Shown one piece after another: positions 27,801-36,800 of a stretch of 64,000 bases of DNA. The notes beneath the pieces were generated by a model. That model was not told the DNA's origin and did not search any database. It saw only the letters and a list, made by a program, of their open reading frames with translations. The DNA is from Prorocentrum cordatum (Eukaryota; Sar; Dinophyceae; Prorocentrales; Prorocentraceae), in NCBI GenBank assembly GCA_963575745.1, contig CAUYUJ010015750.1, forward strand, positions 129,501 to 193,500, written 5' to 3'. Each line of letters opens with the position of its first letter. Within the stretch, counting starts at the first letter, position 1. A program made the position numbers and the translations under genes.

Positions 27801-29319
27801 ATTCACTAGAGTACTGGCGGAAGGCATCTTCGTTACTAATGCGTTTACGTGTTATAACGGAGTATCGCCATATCAGGCACACGCAGGACGTCAGCCTTCT
27901 TTCCTCCCTGATCTCGATACCCTTGACTTTCCCAAAGGACCCGAGACTTCAGGACACGAACGAGAACGTCGTGTAAGGGAAGTCAGCCTAGCAGCCATAA
28001 CTCAGGCTACTGCTGTGGCCAAGACAAATCGGGCTCTTAGGGCTAAGACGACTCCTGATGGTGCTCGCCTCTACTCATCAGGGGATTTGGTCGATTACCA
28101 CCGACCTACTGCCACCAAGGACGACCATGGAGGCTGGAATGGCCCATTCCCGGTGATCCGAAATGTGCCTGAAAGAGGACATATTGTTGTCAAGGCAGGA
28201 TGTCGTGAAGTAATTGTGATGTATCCTGATGCTCGTCACACACTATACATCGAATGTCTCCTCACACGGGAACTTGGCATGGATAATATGGCCATGCAAA
28301 CCGTCCTTGCTTATGTGGCACACCTCAGCGCAGGGAAACCTGCCAAAATTTTCGGTTATATCCCCGATTACAAGGGAAACCTTAATCTGTCAGACGACAG
28401 CAAGTTTCACCCGCGCGTACACTTAGCACTACAGTATCTCGTACGAAATTACTTCCGAGTAGAACATGTAGTAGCAGTTCGATTGGCTAAGAGTGTGTCA
28501 AGCCTACCTGCAGTAAAGTACGCCACCGGGTCTACGCTGATCCACTATGACAACGACATCAGCCCGGCGTTCCACTATTACGAATGTGTGGGCACCGGCT
28601 TAAACATTTCTCAGATCACTGGTAGCACTCACTCCAGACTTATTCAATGCTTGACTTCACGTGTCCCTTCCTTAGGATTTCACGACGATTTGGCTAAATA
28701 TCAGCATCCAAGCAACACGTCTGGAGAACACGAGTCGCCTGGAAACAGGCCTTCTCCAGACACACCAGATGCTTCATCGCCGAGTGAAGGCCGTCTGTCG
28801 ACAATCTATGAGGAAAATGAGGAACACAATATCGAAGCTATGATGCTGGAAGAGTGGTACGACGAGCTACGTATGGACCTTCATCCTACGACGATTACTG
28901 ATGATTATCTTTATTGCGTCCCAACAACGATGCTGCCCGACCAATGTGTTTTGGTTTCAGCATTTGTGGACGAAGATGATATTATATCATCAGATATGCT
29001 CGGAGACGAGCCGAAATCAAGTGAATCCTATCTAGTCTCTCTTTGTTCAACCACAACCGACGAGAGTTACTCCCTTGACAGTGATGAATATGGTCCTTAC
29101 GTTGAATTATGTTTTACATCGGAAATGTCAAAAATAGTGTTGGATCAGACTCAACTTGCACAGCTCGATACCGATATGGTCGCAACGATGAGAGTATATG
29201 TATCCTCTGCTGCTAAACGTGCTGTGGCTGTCAAAGAAGATGATCTACTGACCAAAGCCGACATAGCAGCACATCCAAAGGAGGTTAGTGAAGCTTTGTA
29301 TACTGAGCTCAAAATCTAG
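24856..29319 (+). CDS. Pol part 4: methyltransferase-like domain, zinc motifs, integrase
   Basis: Residues count from 24883. About 315-545: LELCGGEGGISELAFSRGL, THEN A DLGDP turn and LQPSCRTTGPPSYYN resemble motif I and motif IV of a Rossmann-fold SAM-dependent methyltransferase; the exact class is not clear. About 577-640: CPACIDNVRK ... CKYH and CPACQRDLTRSKGVKNHLD look like zinc ligands. About 794-960: integrase, with HLRWHH ... CDTCREC as the HHCC motif and catalytic acids in EMDLMF, YSDGEG and SIESRN (33 residues between the last two, near the usual 35). A GDLVDYHRP ... GGWNGPFPVI segment follows as the integrase C-terminal part. The last 350 residues are acidic and unrecognised. The frame ends at a single TAG (29317-29319) and stays open after it. 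Confidence 0.8.
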   Translation, partial: VRDTLEDLKLSVIRMRLCHFGIRFNMQDSAPSGTYMQVASSIPISSKLWACTCKQAMPQHVLDWYGHTVRHAEWRAQTRTTLIRHLNDNILGSTTTHGNVPVYLNTYTRTDHNTRHYVTTNKGGPKWSEVIRRVTINLDTNAVIQDISVTDQPTGYDWHALLPAGVANISTRLYWQPEEPVLLGNEPTQSPHKHRRVIIDDCSLPLPTLAIDACTHSTATMSTQTDEQDEQALPTESRIKQKERLKAEKEAGIKPRRIKKHVEGGNDDCGDDLSGLGQDLMATWSTDVPVELISSDEDDDLFLTLPTSMPDTHANIYSIVATLCYGHNNCVDMLELCGGEGGISELAFSRGLSSGGNLDKTTYVDLGDPSVQQVIDHYFAICYVRVAILQPSCRTTGPPSYYNYKVNYNTWEQHHKEDLPHITYCGKIAATQDDSRRWFIREQPTRTWVDDISPWKKLANRPHITTVRIDQCATGLKDTTGDYIKKPTNTTSNDETILKPFERLKCNGQHVHAQPCNTELSLAQKYTRRLQSAFVEAVYLAKAIDTTRGNAPISTAHAYPTDLPDQAEPGEGMRRIGDRIIPKVATCPACIDNVRKDSPSHNRDPTQCKYHDSISVYWPCPACQRDLTRSKGVKNHLDTEPGKCRFAEPFKLPDDHDPEGKTVPAWWKPLPKPGEGQASASGGRQGAHARPPRPRSFGNVDPTSGASSYDMLRDAPERGNTPSASSSEVPQVAARRGRLQGVPPPPDAVNTGDQLRRATRNPLASTGSGAPRLPDWTRFDIQHSLQSLRSHEPHVVKKELRKLHLRWHHAKEPKMRLILEKVGLDNVRLNMIKEVCDTCRECRAWERPGNSTLTSVSLPGNWLDEGEMDLMFYKKRTIFHIMDRCIRLAAGLEISDRERDTIIDAYHYCWIAYRGPFQVLYSDGEGALNNDAAKTRMANKGTELRIRAPGQRATSIESRNGILRGVLHMIEEELNRHNIPVVFTRVLAEGIFVTNAFTCYNGVSPYQAHAGRQPSFLPDLDTLDFPKGPETSGHERERRVREVSLAAITQATAVAKTNRALRAKTTPDGARLYSSGDLVDYHRPTATKDDHGGWNGPFPVIRNVPERGHIVVKAGCREVIVMYPDARHTLYIECLLTRELGMDNMAMQTVLAYVAHLSAGKPAKIFGYIPDYKGNLNLSDDSKFHPRVHLALQYLVRNYFRVEHVVAVRLAKSVSSLPAVKYATGSTLIHYDNDISPAFHYYECVGTGLNISQITGSTHSRLIQCLTSRVPSLGFHDDLAKYQHPSNTSGEHESPGNRPSPDTPDASSPSEGRLSTIYEENEEHNIEAMMLEEWYDELRMDLHPTTITDDYLYCVPTTMLPDQCVLVSAFVDEDDIISSDMLGDEPKSSESYLVSLCSTTTDESYSLDSDEYGPYVELCFTSEMSKIVLDQTQLAQLDTDMVATMRVYVSSAAKRAVAVKEDDLLTKADIAAHPKEVSEALYTELKI

Positions 29320-30960
29320 ATTGATAATCGATGCTTTGAGATGTATGATTTATCCAAAGCTTCCAACATCATGACATCCAGATATGTATACAAGTGGAAG
29401 GTTGTAAAGATGGGTACCGAGAACGTTAAAACCATTCGCCTCAGACTGGTCCTTCGTGGATTTATGGATACTGAGGCTTTTGATGTGGAAACATTTTCGG
29501 GAACCGCCCGAAGGCAGTCCCAACGATTCCTGGCAAGGGAAGCGGCATGCCATCCAGAGTGGATCTTAGCATCCATGGATATCGATAAGGCGTTCCTCAA
29601 GGGTTTGACCTATGAGGAACTTGCCCATGCCACCGGCGAGGAAACTCGCATGGTATGCTTTACTCTTCCACCAGGAAGTGCTCAGGTACTTCGTACATTA
29701 CCCGGCTTCTCATCTTACGACGAAAGTCGACACTGTCTTAGATGCCTCAAACCAGGAACGGGTACAAAGGACGCTCCAAGAGCGTTCCCTCTCAAACTTC
29801 GTACGACCACACGAGCTATAGGACTTACACCGACCAGCTACGATCTTGAATTTGAATTCAGCCAAGACCTTCTGACGGCAAAACATGTCGATGATATTAA
29901 CATGACAGGTCTAGAGAAAAATATAGACGACTATGTACAACGTGTCGAAAAGGTGTTTGGCAAATGCAAGCTCAACAAGCACACATATACGAACTGCGCC
30001 GTTCGCTACACTAAGAATGATCAAGGAGATGTGATCATGGACCAGGACGAGTATATCAAACAACTACGTCCTATCACACACCCAGAACTTACAGGAGCGG
30101 CGGCCGATGCCAAAGCCACGAAACTCATTACCGACATGTTCGTCAGCCTGCGAGGAGCCCTCGCCTATGCCCTTCTTACCCAAATCTGGCTCATGGTATA
30201 CGTGGTCTCTCTTCAGAAAATTCAAGAGCCCACCAATCTGCAAGTCAGACGTTTGAATGCTGTGACGCGAAAGCTGATCAGCAGCCCGAAACGTATCACC
30301 TTCCCTCGGATGAAGCCGACGAATGAAGTTGACATCCATAGCGATTCGGGGTATCGGAAGCTTACCGGGGAGGAGGATGACGAGACCAAGGGCTACGGCA
30401 TACGCGGGGCCAATGTACTACGGCGAGGAAACTCGCCTCAAGGCAAGTCCGTCGTTCACCTTTGTGACGGACTATGCAAATCACACCGATTACAGGTGAG
30501 GTCCAGTTATGCTGCGGAGGCACTTGCAGCTGCACATAACCTTGATGAGTGTTACCCTACGCTCATTACTCTCCACGAGCTTAAGGTAGGAGCTTTGACT
30601 CAACGACAACTACGAGACATGCGTGAAGTTGGGGGCCTAGCCATCAAAGTCTCTCTTACCATAGACGCCGAGTCCGTCTACAAATCTTTATCAAGCAGGG
30701 ATCTCAAGATACCTACAGAACGGACTCTGCTTGGACATATCAGCTGGATACGTGAGCTCATGGATATAGGTATAGTACATAATGTGCAATGGTGTGATAC
30801 TAGGGATATGACCGCAGATGGGCATACAAAGGGAAGCATCGATCGGGAGCTGCTTCTGGAAGTGATGTCAGGCACTCAGTCATTTAAGTATGACGTGAAG
30901 CAATTTGTTCCCTTTCGGGGTCCCGAGGACAGAGACAAACCTAAGTCTAATCAATTTTAG
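29320..30960 (+). CDS. Pol part 5: Copia reverse transcriptase and RNase H
   Basis: In frame with part 4 across one TAG. Residues count from the ATG at 29341. RYVYKWKVVKMG and ETFSGTARRQSQ are the start of the Copia RT (RVT_2) domain; ASMDIDKAFLKGL (about 78) is motif A; KHVDDINMTG (about 181) is the catalytic loop, with HVDD in place of YVDD. RNase H follows: HSDSGYRKL (about 333), SSYAAEALAAA, LTIDAESVYKSL and DTRDMTADGHTK supply the D-E-D-D set. The RT copies element RNA and RNase H removes it. All catalytic acids I can place are present, so this part looks functional apart from the upstream TAG. Confidence 0.88.
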   Translation: MDNRCFEMYDLSKASNIMTSRYVYKWKVVKMGTENVKTIRLRLVLRGFMDTEAFDVETFSGTARRQSQRFLAREAACHPEWILASMDIDKAFLKGLTYEELAHATGEETRMVCFTLPPGSAQVLRTLPGFSSYDESRHCLRCLKPGTGTKDAPRAFPLKLRTTTRAIGLTPTSYDLEFEFSQDLLTAKHVDDINMTGLEKNIDDYVQRVEKVFGKCKLNKHTYTNCAVRYTKNDQGDVIMDQDEYIKQLRPITHPELTGAAADAKATKLITDMFVSLRGALAYALLTQIWLMVYVVSLQKIQEPTNLQVRRLNAVTRKLISSPKRITFPRMKPTNEVDIHSDSGYRKLTGEEDDETKGYGIRGANVLRRGNSPQGKSVVHLCDGLCKSHRLQVRSSYAAEALAAAHNLDECYPTLITLHELKVGALTQRQLRDMREVGGLAIKVSLTIDAESVYKSLSSRDLKIPTERTLLGHISWIRELMDIGIVHNVQWCDTRDMTADGHTKGSIDRELLLEVMSGTQSFKYDVKQFVPFRGPEDRDKPKSNQF

Positions 30961-31327
30961 TCTGTCCTTGTTGCCCTCGCGGTCCAATTTGCCAGCACGG
31001 GCGCCTACTATAAAGGCGCCCCTCTAGTTGCTCGGAAACGAGCCTTATATTTCACGCCTGGCAACGAGCCGGCTTCGTACAACTCAGGCTCTTTGCCTTA
31101 ATACACATTTGCTTGGTGAGGTATGGCCTGTTTGGCTTACCTCTAACTGAGCCGATAGCCCTTCATTGTTTGAAGGGGCTGTCTTGTATTTGCGTGAAAT
31201 GCTTTGCGAGGAAACTCGCCTTGCAGTCTGGTGTTAGGCCAGACTGTACGCACTGTTTTCCTTGTTTGCAAGCAGTCGTGCGCGCGACCGTTGCGTGCGA
31301 CTATGCTCTCCGTCTCCTCCCCTCCCG
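30961..31327 (+). other. 3' untranslated segment of the element
   Basis: No long frame. It holds three of the GNRA hairpins (31030, 31056, 31206). Just before the 3' LTR the plus strand is polypyrimidine (CGTCTCCTCCCCTCCC, 31310-31326) rather than the expected polypurine tract. Confidence 0.75.
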
Positions 31328-31581
31328 ACTTTAAGGGTAGGTCTTTGGGAGATGTTATAGTATCGGGAGCATAGCTCGCGCGCGCCGTTGCCTTTGGCCC
31401 AAGGCACGCGCGCCCTATTTGCCCGGACACCGCGAGTGTTCGCTATGTGCTGGAAAGATCATTACATCGATCTTATCCTATCTTATCCGTCCACCCCTCA
31501 TACTGTACCTTCACAGCAGAGCGATGGACGCAATTTGCCAGGCTATATGCCATATTTGAGCTACCAGGCTCACTTTCGACT
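31328..31581 (+). repeat. 3' LTR
   Basis: 254 bp, four differences from the 5' LTR. It is followed by CACCG (31582-31586), the target duplication. Confidence 0.95.
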
Positions 31582-31768
31582 CACCGCACCGTTTGGGGGC
31601 CCCCGAGCGTGGCCCGACCTGCTCGGACCCCATCCCGGAGGCCTCGAGCGCGGCAGGCGAAGGCCGGCCTCGCCGCTCCCCGCCCCGGGGGCGCGCGAGG
31701 GCGACCGGGCGGAGCGGTCATCCCATCCCACCACCACCACCAACGTCGAAACGTCGAACACCATCAAC

Positions 31769-31862
31769 CTCCTCCTCCTCCTCCTCCTCCTCCTCCTCCT
31801 CCTCCTCCTCTCTCCTCCTCCTCTCCCTCCTCCTCCTCCTCCTCCTCCTCCTCCTCCTCCTC
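31769..31862 (+). repeat. (TCC)n tract
   Basis: About 95 bases of TCC repeat starting about 185 bases after the retrotransposon. Confidence 0.9.
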
Positions 31863-32027
31863 ATCATCATCATCAGCATCATCAGCATCATCATCATCAT
31901 CATCATCATCATCACAACCACCATCGTGATTATCATCATCAGCATCATCATCACCACCACAATCATCCTCATCATCAGCGTTCTCATCGTTAACGTAATC
32001 ATCATGATCACCCAGACCAACAACAGT

Positions 32028-32069
<42 letters not shown>

Positions 32070-32954
32070 AGCAGCATCAGCATCAGCATCAGCATCAGCA
32101 TCAGCATCAGCATCAGCATCATCATCCTCATCATCATCCTCATCCTCATCCTCATCATAATCATCACCACCAGCATCAACATCATCATCGTCATCACCAC
32201 AATCAGCATCATAATCATCAGCATAATCTACCATCTTAATCTTCAACATGATCATCGGCATCAGCATCATCACAATCAACATAAAAATCAGCATGATCAG
32301 CACCACCATCACCATCATGATCATCATCGTCACCATCAGCAGCATCGGCGTCATCATCATGATCATGAACTCGTTATCCTCCTCATCAACATCCTCAACA
32401 TCATCAACTTCACCATCACCATCACCATCACCATCACCATCATCATCATCATCATCAGCATCATCATCATCATTGTATTCAACATCATCATTCTCATCAT
32501 CATCCTCATCCGAATCATCATATTGATCATTATCATCATCAACATCAGTATTACCGCCCTCATCCTCATCATCATGACCATCACGATCTCCATCACTCCA
32601 TCACCCATCGGCACCGTCATCATCATCATTTCCATCACGATCACAATCAATATCCTCGCTATCGTCATCTCAATCCGCATCCTCATCCTCACTGTCATCG
32701 CCATCACCCTCAACAGTATCACCATCAACATGCGCAGCAGCGTGATCACCGTCATCAGCCGCACCATTATCAGTGCAGTCAACCCGTAGGAAGCAAGGGC
32801 CTTGGAAGGCCATGCCGACACTTTGTGAGCGGGGTGAGGCCAGCAAAAGCGGCCGAGAATGGGCCGAAGGGGAAGGATGCAAGGGTAACCTGGGGCAGTC
32901 GCTCATCCGTACTATGCGGGTTGACTGAATCATATGCATAGTAATCGTCACCAC

Positions 32955-32992
<38 letters not shown>

Positions 32993-33287
32993 GCATCATC
33001 ATCACCACCACCACAATCATCTTCATCGTCATCATCATCGTCATCATCATCATCATCACTATCATCGTCATCATCATCACCATCACCATCATCATCACCA
33101 TCACCATCATCATAACAATCATCTCGGTCATCAGTGTCATCATCATCAGCATCTTCGTCATGCTCATTATCTTCATCATGCTCATCACCAGCATCACCGT
33201 CATCATGCTCATCATCACCATCACCCTCATCATCACCACCACAATCAGCATCATAATCATCAGCATAACCTACCATCTCATCATCAC

Positions 33288-33341
<54 letters not shown>

Positions 33342-33370
33342 TATCATCATCACCCTCGTCACCCTCATCG
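31861..33370 (+). repeat. (ATC/TCA)n microsatellite, about 1.5 kb
   Basis: A long field of ATC triplets, with CAG-ATC, CACCATCAC and CGTCATC variants, interrupted at 32,770-32,940 by a copy of the dispersed repeat also seen at 4160. The isoleucine, histidine, serine, aspartate and methionine frames are repeat products. The minus-strand reading GAT/ATG gives the equivalent acidic frames. Confidence 0.92.
32785..32900. repeat. Dispersed repeat inside the ATC field (copy of 4160-4270)
   Basis: AAGCAAGGGCCTTGGAAGGC and GGGCCGAAGGGGAAGGATGC match the 4160 and 54175 copies. It splits the ATC microsatellite, which suggests insertion into it. Confidence 0.55.
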
Positions 33371-33840
33371 ATGCATCATCATCATCCTCCTCTTCCTCTT
33401 CCCCTTCCTCTTCCGCATCATCCCCGTCCTCCTCCCCGTCCCCATCCCCATCTTCCCTCCCCCTCCTACCTGTCCCCCCCCCCCTCCCCCTCCTCCCCCT
33501 ACCCATCCTCCTCCCCCTCCTCCCGCCCCCCCCCCTCCTGCCTGTGGCCGTGCCCGCCGCGCGGCGCGAGCCGCGGCTCGTGCGCGGCCGCCCCCCCCGC
33601 TCGGCGGCTCGGGCCGGTGGAGATGCCGCCCGCGGGCCACGGCGCCGCCGCCGCCGCTGTCGCCGACGTCGTCCGCGTCGTCGCCTCCACCGCCGCCGCC
33701 GTCGCCGACGGCGTCCTCGTCGTCACCGTCCTCATCTTCCTCCTCCTCCTCATCCGCCTCTCCGCCACCAAAGCCGCCTCCTCGCCATTTCCTACTCCTC
33801 CTCAACATTCCTCCTCCTCCACGCCTCCTCCTCTATCCAC
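33371..33840 (+). repeat. Pyrimidine-rich TCC/CCG region
   Basis: Degenerate TCC repeats, then a GCC/GTC-rich segment with GCCGTCGCCGACG words. No convincing coding frame. Confidence 0.6.
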
Positions 33841-34587
33841 AGCCCTTGTCCTGGTCCTCCTACTTACCTGGTGGGGCTGGTTCGAGCGGGCTGCGAGGCG
33901 ACGAGCAACGTGTGATACCACCACTGAGAACGCAATCAACGATACGAGCGCGTGGTTCCCAAACAATGAAAGGAATGTGTAACAATCCAGAACAAGTGCA
34001 ATGCGAATGGAAGCAAGTGGCAGCATCTGGAAGCAAGCCGAAATATCAGCAACGATGCTGAAGCAGTTGGAGATAGTTAGGAGTGGACCCCTGCAATTAG
34101 GCGCAAATGTCGGCGCAAAGAAGCATGCGGAAACAAACGTGAGCAAGCTGACGGCGAACGGGCGACGGCGACGGGGCCAGTCAGCGACAGTGACGGTCGA
34201 CATGAAGGCGCAGGGGCAACGGTGACGAGGCGAGACGACGACGGCGACAAGGCCAGTCGGCATCCCACGACGGCGACGCCAGACCATGCGGCGCAGATGG
34301 CGTAAAGGAAACGGCGGAGACACGAACTTCCAAAACCTCCCACAAACAAATTGGATCGTCGCTGGACCTGGCCCCCCTTCCGTGGCAACGGCACGCTAGC
34401 AGGTCAAATTTCTGGGAAAACCAGCTGGGATCAGAGCTTGAAGGATGCACGCAACCAAGTGAACCCCAGCGGGGGTGTCTTGATACCGCAGCGCCGACTG
34501 GACCCGCAGGGGTCAGGCTCGACAGCGGTTGTACAGTGCGCTTCCTTCTTCGGCTGGAGGCAACGACGAGGCAACGGCCACGTTGAA
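33841..34587. other. No gene recognised
   Basis: Contains GGAAGCAAGTGGCAGCATCT and GGCGACGGCGAC-like short repeats around 34000-34260. The frames show no domain. Confidence 0.4.
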
Positions 34588-34757
34588 GGGGCCCTGGGAC
34601 ACACAAATAAATACACACAAATAAAAGGATCCCCCATATTTTCCCATATTTTCTGGGTGTTTGTTTTCCCCCCCCCCACTCCCCCACTTCCCATATTTTC
34701 CCATATTTTCTGGGGAGTGGGCGATTAATTGTGTCTGTGTGTTTTTTCCCCTCCTGA
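34588..34757. repeat. Repeat family D, copy D2
   Basis: Same borders and CCCATATTTTCCC core as copy D1. Confidence 0.85.
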
Positions 34758-35445
34758 TACACTCAGAGCTGCATGGTTGGGTCGCCGGCGTGCTCAGAGT
34801 ACAGAGCATGAGCACCACGAAAAGCAAAGCCTTCAGGAAGCGCACCCAACGAAGGGATCGAAAGGGCAAGCCTGTTATGTGGGGTCGGGGTGGATGTTGG
34901 GCTAGCAGCGAAACGACACCACCCCACATATGACCCAGCGGTTTTGAAAGTTCAAGCATCTCCGAAACGAGTGTGCGGCGGGGTCGCAACAAATCAACAC
35001 GGCGGGTCGTATGCGGGTGGTGTTGTTTGGTTATTCGTCAAGTTTCTCCTCCTTTGATTGTTCGAGGAGGTGGAGGCTCGCGGCGAGTGGCCGCGCGCGC
35101 TCGTCGAAGCCGAGGGGCTGCTGCCAGCACCTCCAGTGCGAGCGCTGCCTCTGGACGCGCGGAAGCGCGGATGAGCGTGCGTCAAGCCGACACGGCGCGT
35201 CGCAGGAACCGTGAAGTGCTCGGGGGGCCCAGGCGCCCCCAGAGAGGCCCTGACCGGCTCAAGGCCACGAGCTTCACCAGATCCTGGCCGTCAGCAAACA
35301 AGAAATATCCTGGGCTCCCATGAATAGAGTCTTCGGGCGTTGCTAGAAGTGCACCTGGCCCAAGGTGCCCCCAGCTTGTCGCTCCATTTTGGAGCCCCTG
35401 GGGCCCTCTGGGCCTCCTGAGGGGTGCTCTGGAGGCCTTGGGGTA
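34758..35445. other. No gene recognised
   Basis: GC-rich unassigned DNA. Confidence 0.4.
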
Positions 35446-35535
35446 GGGGAACGAAGAATGACATGTACAGAAAAAACTCGGAGGTCCGCGCGGACACCTC
35501 CGAGCTGTTGTGCTCATGCCATTCTTCGTTCCCCC
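35446..35535. repeat. Short perfect-style foldback
   Basis: GGGGAACGAAGAATGACATG at the left is inverted to CATGCCATTCTTCGTTCCCC at the right; the centre is CTCGGAGGTCCGCGCGGACA, itself inverted to ACCTCCGAG. Confidence 0.75.
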
Positions 35536-35845
35536 ATGGGGGGGCCTCCTTGGAAATCCTCAGTGACACCCTGGGACAAGGGCACTTCTGGCAACACCCG
35601 AAGGGAGCCGTGGCAAGCGTCCGGCCGCCACATCTCGGCTGGCTCGACGGGGGCCGCTGCGGCGCGCGCCGCCGCCCGCCATCCCCCTCCGCACAGCTGC
35701 CGGCGGGCGAGGCGGCGCCGCGCGCCCGACGCCGCGCGCCCGAGGCCGCGCGGCCTGGGCCGCCGTGGCCCGGCCTCCGCGCCTCGCGCGCCGCCCCGAG
35801 GCGCAGAGGCGCGGCCGGCCTCGGCGCTGCCGCAGGCTGCCCCCC
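35536..35845. other. GC-rich unassigned DNA
   Basis: Extreme GC content with CGCGCGCC words; no gene recognised. Confidence 0.4.
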
Positions 35846-36058
35846 AGCCCTCCTCCTCCTTCCTCCTCCTCCTCCCCACTCCTCCTCCTCCTCCTCCTCC
35901 TCCTCCTCCTCCTCCTCCTCCTCCTCCTCCTCCTCCACCTCTCCTCCTCCTCGTCGTCCTCCTCCTCCTCCTCCCCCTCCCCCTACTCCTCCTCATCCTC
36001 CCCTCCTCCTCCTCCTCCTCCTCCTCCTCCTCCTCCTCCTCTCCTCCTCCTCCTCCTC

Positions 36059-36090
<32 letters not shown>

Positions 36091-36152
36091 TCCTCCGCCT
36101 CCTCCTCCTCCTCCTTCCTCCTCCTCCTCCTCTCCTCCTCCTCCTCCTCCTC

Positions 36153-36187
<35 letters not shown>

Positions 36188-36200
36188 CCCCCCCCCCCCG
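35846..36200 (+). repeat. (TCC)n tract ending in a C-run
   Basis: About 350 bases of TCC repeat with a C20-plus homopolymer at 36176-36199. Confidence 0.92.
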
Positions 36201-36645
36201 CGCCCCGCGGAGGAGTGAGCCCGTGGGCGGGGGAGGGATGCCACGGGGGTCCGCGCAGGCAGTCGGCGCGAGCGGGCGGCGGATGCTCGCTCCCCGCCTG
36301 GTGGGCGGGGCGCCCACGGACGCCCTCGGAACACCCCCTGCTGCCAGCGGCGCCGCCCCCGCTTTGGGAGCCCCCCGCCCGCGAGGCCGCGGGGCGCGGC
36401 TGGTCCTCGCGGCCCCCGCGGGCGGCCCCCGCGGGCGGCCTCTCGCTGGGGGCCCGCGGCCTGCTCCCTCGCCGCCGCGGCCCCTCGAGGCGCTCCTTCG
36501 GCTGCGCGCAGGCGCGACCCCAGGGGCGCAAGAGTGACCCGTGGTGCGGCGCTGCAGAGGGCCGCGGGGGAGGGCTTGGTCAGATCGCGCACCCTGGTGC
36601 GGGGGGAGTGCTGGGAGGAGGCCCCGGGGTCGCGCACCGACGCTT
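36201..36645. other. No gene recognised
   Basis: GC-rich DNA between the TCC tract and the family A copy. Confidence 0.4.
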
Positions 36646-36800
36646 AAGTCGGGCGTGTCCCCCTACAGGGGGATTTTCGACGAAAAATAAGAAATGCCCC
36701 AAAATATTCCAAAGATGCCCAAAAATACTCAAAATATAGTCCCCAGACTATTTTTGACAATCTTTGAATATTCCCCCCTGTGGAGGGACAGGCCCGACTT
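36646..36800. repeat. Foldback element, family A (copy A2)
   Basis: Starts AAGTCGGGCGTGTCCCCCTA, ends GGGACAGGCCCGACTT; flanked on the left by CGCTT and on the right by AAACC. Confidence 0.88.

Larger units (their letters stand above)
16086..31219 (+). repeat. Dispersed covarying GNRA-tetraloop hairpins (about 41 copies)
   Basis: Each copy is 14 bases: five bases, a GNRA-type tetraloop, then the complementary five bases, usually GCNNN-GNRA-NNNGC followed by C. Starts: 16086, 16125, 16959, 17042, 17510, 17837, 17984, 18476, 18551, 18767, 19250, 19478, 20054, 20135, 20742, 21278, 21539, 21779, 21957, 22367, 22858, 22940, 23428, 23461, 23996, 24085, 24350, 24528, 25143, 25401, 26496, 27006, 28330, 28372, 28737, 28998, 29636, 30423, 31030, 31056, 31206. 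Stems include GCTCG, GCGGG, GCCTG, GCTGG, GCAGG, GCGAG, GCCGG, GCGGA, GCACG, GCGCG, GCGTG and CGTTG, each met by its complement. Loops are mostly GAAA, then GCAA, GAGA, GGAA and GTAA. Imperfect copies: 21779 and 31056 (a mismatch), 16959 and 24528 (G-U pairs), 28372 (4 bp), 22858 (loop GATA). Most are read as x-G-N-x-P, but 17042, 23996, 24350, 28330 and 29636 are in other frames, and the last three are untranslated. Confidence 0.93.
15616..31581 (+). mobile_element. Giant Copia-order LTR retrotransposon, 15,966 bp
   Basis: Two 254 bp direct repeats differ at only four positions, are flanked by a 5 bp duplication, and enclose a primer binding site and a complete set of retrotransposon domains in Copia order (protease, integrase, reverse transcriptase, RNase H). 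The element is about three times the usual Copia length. The extra length comes from a two-helix membrane region before Gag, a disordered region of about 900 residues, a Tpt1-like domain, a RING-H2 motif and a methyltransferase-like domain. The polyprotein is split as follows: Gag in frame 1 up to 17388, frame 0 to 22724, frame 2 to a TGA at 24457, frame 2 to 24880, frame 1 to a TAG at 29319, frame 1 to 30960. The 1.6% LTR divergence means recent but not brand-new insertion, so some of these breaks are probably decay. Confidence 0.95.

Noticed and set aside
16086-31219. A CRISPR array or tandem protein repeat as explanation of the recurrent x-G-N-x-P motif
   Set aside because: Spacing is irregular (tens to thousands of bases), there is no constant repeat of CRISPR length, several copies are in other frames and some are untranslated. 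The constancy is in the hairpin structure, not in sequence or peptide.
31388-31993. Open frame running out of the 3' LTR into the TCC/ATC repeats
   Set aside because: It is the LTR copy of the start of the Gag frame continued into flanking microsatellite; no protein of this kind is expected.
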